Source: Bacteroidales bacterium UBA6408 (GTDB lineage Bacteria > Bacteroidota > Bacteroidia > Bacteroidales > UBA932). From it: a stretch of DNA of 5,150 nt. Location of the stretch: the NCBI GenBank assembly GCA_002439805.1, contig DJPQ01000084.1, positions 1-5,150 of the forward strand, written 5' to 3'. The notes beneath the pieces are model-generated. The model saw nothing but the letters and a program-made list of their open reading frames with translations, did no database searches and was not told the origin of the DNA. Below are positions 1-4,914 of the stretch, in pieces; the stretch's first letter is position 1; the number at the start of each line of letters is the position of its first letter. Both the position numbers and the translations under genes were made by a program.

Positions 1-72
1 TGAAAGGACTATAGATTCTTTGTTTATGCGGTTTTGGCGGTTCATGGCTAGACTGGCAAAATTCTGATAGGC

Positions 73-91
73 GGATATTGACCGCATATCC
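73..91. repeat. Inverted repeat GGATAT-N7-ATATCC
   Basis: Bases 73-78 (GGATAT) are the exact reverse complement of 86-91 (ATATCC), with a 7-base loop. A second, overlapping pairing is possible between GCGG at 71-74 and CCGC at 82-85. It lies at and just downstream of the predicted -33 position of the promoter-like box at 103-110, where a repressor site would be expected. There is no T-run after it, so it is not a classical terminator. A 6-bp stem can arise by chance. Confidence 0.3.
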
Positions 92-110
92 AATAAAATG
101 AATAACTTTG
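77..110 (+). promoter_or_regulatory. Possible Bacteroidota-type promoter
   Basis: TAACTTTG at 103-110 is a full match to the Bacteroidota -7 consensus TAnnTTTG. ATTG at 77-80 is a three-of-four match to the -33 box TTTG, though the 22-base spacer is slightly longer than the usual 19-21. Transcription would start near 117 and run into the HsdM-like debris. No intact gene lies downstream to be served, so it may be a relic or a chance match. Confidence 0.3.
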
Positions 111-174
111 CATTATCGTGTCATCTGGTGACGGATGTAAGGAAGCCGATACGCAAGAAGACGGTACGGAATAA

Positions 175-479
175 AAACTGACCCTAGCCTATGCAAGTCT
201 GCCGGACAGTGTCATCACTCCGGAAATAAAGGATGACGCGATAAAGACAAAGGGATATTGCACAATGTCAATTATGACAAGTTCAACATTGCATTGGGCA
301 ACACTCAACAGATTGCCGAGAATGACTACAATCTTTCTGTGAGCAGTTATGTGGAGGCAAAGGAAATCCGGCAAGAGACGGACATCAAGGAACTAAATGA
401 ACGCATCCGCCGCATCGTGGCACGGGAGAATGAGTTGAGGGCGGAGATAGACAAAATCATTTCGGAACTGGAGGGCTGA
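175..479 (+). pseudogene. hsdM: Type I R-M modification subunit (HsdM), C-terminal remnant with frameshift
   Basis: An intact HsdM is an adenine methyltransferase that works with HsdS, but only about 100 C-terminal residues remain here, without any methyltransferase motif. From 175 the first frame reads KLTLAYASLPDSVITP and onward to about 252. The reading then continues one frame back, from about 255, as GILHNVNYDKFNIALGN, followed by DYNLSVSSYVEAKE and a charged helical end, IDKIISELEG, stopping at 477-479. The motifs NYDKFNIALGN and DYNLSVSSYVE are typical of the C-terminal end of type I HsdM proteins. The switch of frame inside AAAGGGATA (about 249-257) looks like loss of one base, restoring T-K-G-I-L. 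A TAA at 172-174 interrupts the same frame upstream. The family is normally about 500 or more residues. It sits 2 bases before the hsdS start. The assignment rests on remembered family sequence and was not searched. Confidence 0.75.
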
Positions 480-481
480 TT

Positions 482-622
482 ATGAGCAAACTGAATGAAT
501 TGATAGAGAAATACTGCCCGGATGGGGTGGAATGGAAAGAACTCGGTGATGTATGTGATATTCATAAAGGAGTTCAATTCAACAAAACAGACATGAAAGA
601 GGTTGGAACTTATCCTGTATGA
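482..622 (+). pseudogene. hsdS: Type I R-M specificity subunit (HsdS), N-terminal remnant
   Basis: HsdS is the DNA-recognition subunit of type I R-M enzymes and normally has about 400 residues with two target-recognition domains. Here the ATG at 482 opens a frame of only 46 codons, beginning MSKLNELIEKYCPDGVEWKE, then LGDVCDIHKGVQFNKTDMKE, and ending at the TGA at 620-622. The PDGVEW-x-x-LGDV opening and the following KGVQFNK are characteristic of the start of the first recognition domain. A GGAGGG Shine-Dalgarno stands at about 470-475 with suitable spacing, and the start lies 2 bases after the hsdM stop, so the original operon arrangement is preserved. The rest of the protein is missing, and the sequence after 622 jumps to another HsdS-like piece and then HsdR. 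It cannot function as a specificity subunit. Confidence 0.8.
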
Positions 623-672
623 GATGAAGTCGGGCAAAGCAATCAATGCGTCTGAAATATCGGATTGTAAAA
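612..672 (+). pseudogene. Possible second HsdS fragment (recognition-domain start)
   Basis: Frame 3 across the hsdS/hsdR junction reads YEMKSGKAINASEIS and then degenerates. The pattern MKSGKAI-x-A-SEIS resembles the opening of a target-recognition domain in many HsdS proteins, the part just after the LGE/LGD turn. It is in a different frame from the HsdS start at 482. If the reading is right, either the second recognition domain of the same hsdS or a piece of another hsdS copy was joined here by deletion. The match is only about 15 residues long, so it may be chance, and the right-hand edge is a guess. Confidence 0.35.
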
Positions 673-1335
673 GTGCTGATTATGCGCCCGTATCAGATTG
701 CGGCAACTGAGAGGATTTTGTGGAAAATCAGAAGCTCGTATCAGGCGAAGAAATGGTCAACACCGGAAGGCGGGGGCTATATCTGGCACACGACGGGTTC
801 CGGAAAGACCCTCACGAGTTTCAAGACCGCAAGGCTGGCGACTCAGCTCGATTTCATTGACAAGGTCTTTTTTGTCGTTGACCGTAAGGACCTCGATTAT
901 CAGACGATGAAAGAGTATCAGCGCTTTTCTCCAGACAGCGTCAATGGTTCAGAAAGTACCGCAGGACTGAAGCGTAACATCGATAAGGATGACAATAAGA
1001 TTATTGTCACAACGATACAGAAGCTTAATAATCTGATGAAGAGCGAGAACGAGCTGCCCATTTATCAGAAGCAGGTTGTCTTCATTTTTGATGAGGCGCA
1101 TCGCTCACAGTTTGGAGAAGCCCAGAAGCAATTGAAAAAGAAGTTCAAAAGATATTACCAGTTCGGCTTTACCGGAACGCCCATCTTTTCCGAGAATGCC
1201 CTTGGAGCGGACACGACGGCAAGCGTATTCGGGAGAGAATTGCATTCGTATGTCATCACAGATGCTATTCGGGACGAGAAGGTTTTAAGGATTTCGTGTC
1301 GGGGGAGACTCGTCGGGGTTATCTTGAGGTGGTAA
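646..1335 (+). pseudogene. hsdR: Type I restriction subunit (HsdR), motor-domain 1 fragment
   Basis: HsdR is the DNA-translocating and cleaving subunit of type I R-M enzymes, normally about 800-1100 residues: an N-terminal PD-(D/E)xK nuclease, two RecA-like motor domains and a helical C-terminus. Recognisable HsdR sequence starts near 660-680 with LIMRPYQIAATERIL, so the nuclease domain is missing. RecA domain 1 follows: Walker A TTGSGKT (around 793-813), the conserved FFVVDRKDLDYQT, IIVTTIQKL, the DEAH box at 1090-1101 and motif III TGTP at 1171-1182. The sequence stays in family register to VITDAIRDEKVL (to about 1287). After that the frame is wrong, and the remaining 15 or so residues to the TAG at 1333-1335 are out-of-frame junk. 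The ATG at 646 is simply the first in frame and has no good ribosome site. ATP-binding motifs are present, but without domain 2 it should not be an active motor. Confidence 0.85.
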
Positions 1336-2183
1336 AGGAACTGAATGAAAGATTTCCGGATGTTGATGAAATAGAGACGGAACAGGATAAAAAAGAGTTT
1401 TCCAAGCTTTTCGGGGAGTATCTGCGGATAGAGAACATATTGCAGAACTATGATGAATATGCCAATCTTAAGGCATTGCAGGAGATTGACCTGAATGATG
1501 GCGATGCCGTTGAGACGTTCAAAAACACTCATTTTGTGACAGATGATGACATTCTGAATATGCGGCAAGTGGAAATTCTCCCGGACCGTAAAGTTCAGGA
1601 CTATAAATCGGCTTATAACGACATACGGGACTGGCGTAGAAGGGAGCGGGAAAACGCCGTCGCGGAGAAGTCAAAAATTGACTGGAACGATGTGGTTTTT
1701 GAGGTTGATTTGCTCAAGTCGCAGGAGATAAACTTGGACTATATTCTTGAACTTGTTTTTGAACACAATAAAAAGACAAAGGACAAGTCTTCTTTAATAG
1801 ACGAAATACGGGGAGTAATCCGTGCAAGTGTCGGCAATAGGGCAAAGGAAAGTCTTATCGTGGATTTCATCAATGAAACAGACCTTGATGCAATTACGGA
1901 TAAGGTCAGCATTATCGAGGCGTTTTTTAAGTATGCACAACATCGGCAGAAACAGGAAGCGGCCGCTCTGATTGCAAGTGAGAACTTGAATGAAGCGGAG
2001 GCCAAACGATACCTCATGACATCTTTGAGGCGTGAATTTGCAAGTGAAAACGGGACAGATTTCAATGATGTCCTGCCGAAGATGAGTCCTTTGAACCCTC
2101 TTTATTTGAAGAAAAAGCATAAGGTGTTTCAGATGATTGCCGCATTCGTCGAAAAATTTAAGGGTGTAGGAGGAGAGCTATGA
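1287..2183 (+). pseudogene. hsdR: Type I restriction subunit (HsdR), C-terminal fragment
   Basis: This fragment continues HsdR in a different frame after an internal deletion. It opens at 1287 with KDFVSGETRRGYLEVVKELN, which in intact relatives lies well downstream of the DEKVLK block that ends the preceding fragment. It runs to the TGA at 2181-2183, ending LNPLYLKKKHKVFQMIAAF and VEKFKGVGGEL. The charged helical sequence is the C-terminal region that docks HsdR on the HsdM/HsdS core. Lost between the fragments is the second RecA-like domain with helicase motifs IV-VI, which in this family includes blocks like TGFDAP and Q-x-x-SRTNR; neither occurs here. A GTG at 1296 could start translation of about 295 residues, but there is no reason to think the product works. 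The 3' end is intact, including a strong AGGAGG at 2168-2173 that would serve a following gene. Confidence 0.85.
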
Positions 2184-2215
2184 AACGGATAAAGTCTTTC
2201 TTGACTTGCGAATGA
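2180..2215 (+). CDS. 11-residue ORF coupled to the hsdR stop
   Basis: An ATG at 2180-2182 overlaps the hsdR stop codon as ATGA and is preceded by a perfect AGGAGG Shine-Dalgarno (2168-2173) at 6 bases. The frame encodes only MKRIKSFLTCE before the TGA at 2213-2215. The strong ribosome site and the overlap are what one expects of a translationally coupled next gene in the R-M operon. The short length suggests that the body of that gene was lost and replaced by the sequence carrying the ATPase promoter. A genuine tiny peptide or pure chance is also possible. Confidence 0.25.
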   Translation: MKRIKSFLTCE

Positions 2216-2242
2216 TATTTTCGTATGCTCGCGGTATCTTTG
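2211..2242 (+). promoter_or_regulatory. Predicted promoter of the AAA ATPase gene
   Basis: TATCTTTG at 2235-2242 matches the Bacteroidota -7 consensus TAnnTTTG exactly. At the expected 20-base spacing the -33 position holds AATG (2211-2214), a poor match to TTTG, so the promoter may be weak or activator-dependent. Transcription would start around 2249, giving a leader of only about 15 bases to the ATG at 2265. This gives the ATPase gene its own transcription, separate from the dead R-M operon. Confidence 0.45.
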
Positions 2243-2259
2243 TATCGTAAAACGATGCA
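2241..2259. repeat. Operator-like inverted repeat at the ATPase transcription start
   Basis: TGTATCGTAAAACGATGCA forms an interrupted palindrome: ATCGT (2244-2248) and ACGAT (2252-2256) pair exactly around AAA. The outer TG/CA pairs also match, with one T-G mismatch at 2243/2257. It overlaps the last bases of the predicted -7 box and the predicted start of transcription, and it ends 5 bases before the ATG. That is a fitting place for a repressor operator, or for a small hairpin that covers the ribosome site. Confidence 0.35.
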
Positions 2260-2264
2260 TTGAT

Positions 2265-3959
2265 ATGGAAAGAAAGACGAGGACAGTGATGGAGGCTCTT
2301 GACGGGATTGTCAGGACATTGGAGGTGACGGCCGTAAATTCGGAGGACAGATTTCCGGGACGGGAAAGCAAGGTGCTGAATCTCAGTGCCGCCAAACTGA
2401 AGGAGGCCGGAGACGACCTGAATCTTGTCTGCCGTGCTCTGGAGCTCTCTGAGAGGCAGGTTCTGCTTTTTGCGGCGATTATGGAACTCGGCGGAGGCTC
2501 GGATGTCGGGTCGCAGCAGCTCGCTTCCTATTTCGACGTCAGCTTCATCAGGTTCATGTCGTATCATCCGGACATTCAGGAGCTTCTGGACAGGTGGCTG
2601 GTGGACGTCTCCAGCCGCGGCCACAGCGGTGACTTCTATTCCATAAACGCGGATGCCCTCGACTCGATTGTCCGCACCGGCGCCTACCGCCGTCCTGAGA
2701 CCGCCGGGCTGGGCACGATTGCGATTCTTCGCCGCATCGGCAAGCTGCTCGAACGCAGGGATGATGGTGCCCTTGACGACGAGCGGCTGGTCCGGCAGCT
2801 TGACAGCCTTGTCGAGAGCAATCCGGACACTTCCGTCTCAGCCGCATTCCGCAAATACTCGGTCGGCAGACTGCACCGTCCCGAACGCATCACCTTCTAT
2901 GTCATGTGCAGCCGCTATTTCGACTGTCAGGACGACATGATCGGATGGCACAACATCGAGGACTATGTCTCCGAGTCCGATATGGACACGCTGCGGTCCC
3001 TGTATGTTCATGAAGCCCTGCGTATGCAGACTAAGGGACTGATTACCTACGCATCGGAGAGCGGGGTCATCGACAAGACCTATTTCAAGATTAAGGACAG
3101 CATCAAGGAGGAGATTTTTGCCGACTCGGGCGGGATACAGCAGAAGCGAAGCCCGCTTCAGGGCTTGATTGCCTGCAACGGCATCGTGAAGAAGGAACTG
3201 TTCTATGAAGACGAGGACGGGAAGCGGGTGTCCGAGCTGAAGGCGCTGCTCACGGACAAGGGCTACCGCCGCATCTGCACGGCTCTGAAGAAGAACGGTA
3301 TGAGGACGGGGCTGACCTGCCTTTTCTACGGCGCACCGGGAACCGGAAAGACCGAGACCGTCTATCAGCTGGCAAAGGCCTGCCGGCGGGACATCTATTC
3401 CGTCGATGTCACAAAGCTGCGCGACTGCTACGTCGGCGAGAGCGAGAAGAACGTCAAGGCTCTCTTCGACAACTACCGGCAGGCGGTGAAGAACAGCAAG
3501 GTGGCTCCGATTCTCCTCTTCAACGAGGCCGACGCCATTTTCGGCATACGCCCTGAAGGGGCGAGAAGCGGAGTCGATAAGATGGAGAACAGCGTTCAGA
3601 ACATCATTCTGCAGGAGATGGAGAACCTCGAAGGCATACTCATCGCGACGACCAACCTCACCGACAACCTTGACAAGGCCTTCGAGCGCCGTTTCCTCTA
3701 CAAGCTGAAGTTCAACCGCCCGTCGGAGCGTACCATGTCGAAAATCTGGCTTTCGATGATTCCCGATCTCACGCAGGAGCAGGCCGACCGCCTCGCCTCG
3801 TCCTTCAGTTTCTCCGGCGGCCAGATTGAGAATGTCACCCGAAAGAGGCTGATGCACTCAATAATCAGCGGCTCCGTCCCCGACTTCGGGACGCTTGAGG
3901 CCTGGTGTCGTGACGAAAAGATCGGCGACGTCTCCGCCCGCAGGAAAGTCGGCTTCTGA
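2265..3959 (+). CDS. Classical AAA-type ATPase, 564 residues
   Basis: This is a predicted cytoplasmic ATPase; I see no signal peptide or membrane segment. Residues 1-330 are mostly helical, with a winged-helix-like segment at about 60-125 (LELSERQVLLFAAIMEL to RWLVDV). The ATPase core spans about 345-545: Walker A GAPGTGKTE at 356-364, a pore-loop-like YVGESEKN at 389-396, Walker B ILLFNEAD at 416-423, sensor 1 ATTN ending at N464, arginine fingers R475/R476 in FERRF, and sensor 2 GGQIEN at 518-523. Asn420 takes the place of the usual Walker B Asp, while the catalytic Glu421 is kept; from memory this LLFNEAD form recurs in stand-alone bacterial AAA ATPases. Aromatic pore loop and paired arginines point to a hexameric remodeller or unfoldase, but the target is unknown. 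The start at 2265 suits the promoter; the ATG at 2289 (residue 9) has a better GAGGA site and is the alternative. The upstream R-M remnant makes a defence role conceivable but unproven. Confidence 0.9.
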   Translation: MERKTRTVMEALDGIVRTLEVTAVNSEDRFPGRESKVLNLSAAKLKEAGDDLNLVCRALELSERQVLLFAAIMELGGGSDVGSQQLASYFDVSFIRFMSYHPDIQELLDRWLVDVSSRGHSGDFYSINADALDSIVRTGAYRRPETAGLGTIAILRRIGKLLERRDDGALDDERLVRQLDSLVESNPDTSVSAAFRKYSVGRLHRPERITFYVMCSRYFDCQDDMIGWHNIEDYVSESDMDTLRSLYVHEALRMQTKGLITYASESGVIDKTYFKIKDSIKEEIFADSGGIQQKRSPLQGLIACNGIVKKELFYEDEDGKRVSELKALLTDKGYRRICTALKKNGMRTGLTCLFYGAPGTGKTETVYQLAKACRRDIYSVDVTKLRDCYVGESEKNVKALFDNYRQAVKNSKVAPILLFNEADAIFGIRPEGARSGVDKMENSVQNIILQEMENLEGILIATTNLTDNLDKAFERRFLYKLKFNRPSERTMSKIWLSMIPDLTQEQADRLASSFSFSGGQIENVTRKRLMHSIISGSVPDFGTLEAWCRDEKIGDVSARRKVGF

Positions 3960-3965
3960 GCCGGC
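3948..3965. terminator. Short hairpin across the ATPase stop codon
   Basis: GTCGGCT (3948-3954) and AGCCGGC (3959-3965) can pair with one G-T wobble around the loop TCTG, directly over the TGA of the ATPase gene and next to the folP stop. As folP converges from the other side, a stem here could end transcription in both directions. There is no T-tract on either strand and the surroundings are G+C-rich, so this is weak evidence. Confidence 0.25.
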
Positions 3966-3967
3966 CG

Positions 3968-4795
3968 TCACAGCAGGGCGGCGGCTTCGGCGACGTCGTG
4001 GACGCGGAGAATCGAGGCTCCGGCGGCGATGGCACGGCGGTGAAGCTCTGTCGTGCGCTCAAGGACTGCGGGGGCTTCCGGAGTGAGACCGAGAGGCTTG
4101 TAAATCATGCTCTTGCGGGAGATTCCGACGAGGATGGGACGGTCGAACGCCTGAAATTCGGCGAGGTGGTCGAGCAGCTCGTAGTTCTGCTCCACCGTCT
4201 TGGCGAAACCGAAGCCAGGGTCGAGAATCCAGTTGCGGATGCCTAGACGGTCGGCCTTGAGGGCGAACTCGCGGAAATAGTCCATGACGGCGGCCGTGAC
4301 CCCGTTTCCGTAGTCGCACTTCGACTGCATGTCCGAAGGAATGCCCTTCTTGTGCATCGCGATGTATTCCAAGGAGTTGGCTGCGACCTCCCCGAGCATC
4401 ATGGGGTCGTCCTCGCCGGCGGATATGTCATTGACCGTCACTTCCCCGATTTCATCGAGCGTCCTGGCGATGATGTCCCGGCGGAACGTGTCAATGGAGA
4501 TTTTCACTCCCGGCGGAACGACCTCGCGTATGGGACGCAGCACGGCCTTCAGCCTTTTCCATTCGTTTTCGGCATCGACGCTTTCGGAGCCGGGGCGGGT
4601 GGAGCACGCGCCGACGTCGATATATCCCGCGCCCTTCTCAATCATGTCCGTGACCCGCTCCACAATCCTGTCAATCAGAATCTTACCGTCAGGAGTCATA
4701 TTCCTGCTTCCCGAGTAGAACGAGTCCGGCGTGATGTTCACGATGCCCATGATTTTCACCACGCGACCTGACCTGTCATTCATATTCCCGTTCAT
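3968..4795 (-). CDS. folP: Dihydropteroate synthase
   Basis: FolP joins para-aminobenzoate to 6-hydroxymethyl-7,8-dihydropterin diphosphate, forming dihydropteroate in folate synthesis; it is the sulfonamide target. The whole TIM-barrel signature set is present in order: IMGIVNITPDSF with the pterin/Mg-site Asn, the GAGYIDVGACSTRPGS loop, ISIDTFR, VNDISAG, ILDPGFGFAKT, ILVGISRKSM with the catalytic-region Lys, and LRVHDVAEA near the C-terminus. Starting at the ATG at 4793-4795 gives 275 residues, the usual size, with GGGG 4 bases upstream as a ribosome site. The ATG at 4781-4783 is also possible. The frame stays open to an ATG at 4871-4873, but that extra stretch (MTVHYENSCE...) has no family counterpart and would lie over the predicted promoter. 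The gene converges with the ATPase gene (8-bp gap) and diverges from tmk. Nothing suggests a resistant Sul-type variant. Confidence 0.95.
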   Translation of the reverse strand: MNGNMNDRSGRVVKIMGIVNITPDSFYSGSRNMTPDGKILIDRIVERVTDMIEKGAGYIDVGACSTRPGSESVDAENEWKRLKAVLRPIREVVPPGVKISIDTFRRDIIARTLDEIGEVTVNDISAGEDDPMMLGEVAANSLEYIAMHKKGIPSDMQSKCDYGNGVTAAVMDYFREFALKADRLGIRNWILDPGFGFAKTVEQNYELLDHLAEFQAFDRPILVGISRKSMIYKPLGLTPEAPAVLERTTELHRRAIAAGASILRVHDVAEAAALL

Positions 4796-4821
4796 ATATC
4801 CCCAAATTTTTCGTATGTTTG
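4791..4821 (+). promoter_or_regulatory. Predicted tmk promoter
   Basis: TATGTTTG at 4814-4821 matches TAnnTTTG exactly. TTCA at 4791-4794 is a partial match to the -33 box at a 19-base spacing. Transcription would start near 4828 and leave a leader of roughly 85 bases before the tmk ATG. The box runs into the left arm of the 15-bp palindrome at 4818-4832 and is almost a mirror image of the folP box on the other strand. Confidence 0.45.
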
Positions 4822-4832
4822 CAGACTGCAAA
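4818..4832. repeat. Perfect 15-bp palindrome between folP and tmk
   Basis: TTTGCAG-A-CTGCAAA is an exact inverted repeat with 7-bp arms and one central base. Each arm supplies the TTTG of one -7 box: the left arm for tmk on the + strand and the right arm for folP on the - strand. It may be a binding site for a regulator of both genes, or simply the result of two face-to-face promoters sharing consensus bases. Confidence 0.5.
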
Positions 4833-4861
4833 ATTAGTGAGTTTTCGCATGAGTTCTCATA
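4829..4861 (-). promoter_or_regulatory. Predicted folP promoter
   Basis: Read on the minus strand, TAATTTTG (4836 down to 4829) matches TAnnTTTG exactly. TATG (4861-4858) is a three-of-four match to the -33 box at a 21-base spacing. Transcription would begin around 4822, giving a leader of about 27 bases to the ATG at 4795. This supports 4795 over 4873 as the folP start. A second, weaker arrangement (TTTG at 4832-4829 as -33 with AAAATTTG as -7) would leave almost no leader and is less likely. Confidence 0.5.
4849..4860. repeat. Second short palindrome, ATGAG-TT-CTCAT
   Basis: This is an exact 5-bp-arm inverted repeat in the folP-tmk spacer. Its centre is about 30 bases from that of the 15-bp palindrome. 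It overlaps the predicted -33 region of folP and would lie in the tmk leader. The sequence differs from the first palindrome, so the two are not copies of one site. A repeat this short can easily occur by chance. Confidence 0.25.
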
Positions 4862-4914
4862 GTGAACGGTCATTTTGCGGAATAAAGTTTCATTCGAAAG
4901 TGAAATAAAGTAAT

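Larger units (their letters stand above)
1..174. other. AT-rich stretch without a recognisable gene
   Basis: No reading frame on either strand gives a protein I recognise, and every frame is broken by stops at short spacing. On the + strand the longest open pieces are a short frame from the ATG at 98 that stops near 180, and a GTG-led frame (118-174) that runs into the stop TAA just ahead of the HsdM-like tail. The second of these is in the same frame as the HsdM-like sequence that follows, so it may be diverged or rearranged hsdM sequence, but I cannot match it. The stretch also holds a promoter-like box and an inverted repeat, listed separately. It probably represents a deletion junction that removed most of hsdM. 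Confidence 0.5.

Noticed and set aside
347..646. Minus-strand open frame across the hsdM tail and hsdS start
   Set aside because: It is a shadow of the plus-strand HsdM and HsdS sequence, with no motif of its own.
646..2183. Programmed frameshift making a single HsdR from the two frames
   Set aside because: The two pieces are not adjacent parts of the family: a whole domain is missing between them, so a simple slip would not restore a normal protein.
2838..3857. Long minus-strand open frame (339 codons) inside the ATPase gene
   Set aside because: It lies wholly antisense to a well-supported AAA gene with all its motifs, and the translation has no recognisable motif. G+C-rich codon use often leaves such antisense frames open.
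4329..4771. Plus-strand open frames opposite folP
   Set aside because: They are antisense to the conserved FolP motifs and their translations look random.
3968..4795. Acquired sulfonamide-resistance (Sul-type) dihydropteroate synthase
   Set aside because: Base composition, Bacteroidota-like wording and the tmk neighbour fit the resident chromosomal folP. I see no sign of a mobile element beside it.
4796..4873. Longer folP start at the ATG at 4871-4873
   Set aside because: The extra 26 residues have no counterpart in FolP proteins and would cover the predicted folP promoter and the palindrome. The ATG at 4795 gives a normal length.
4881..4911. Direct repeat AATAAAGT at 4881-4888 and 4904-4911 before tmk
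   Set aside because: It is only 8 bases in an A-rich leader, so chance is sufficient explanation.
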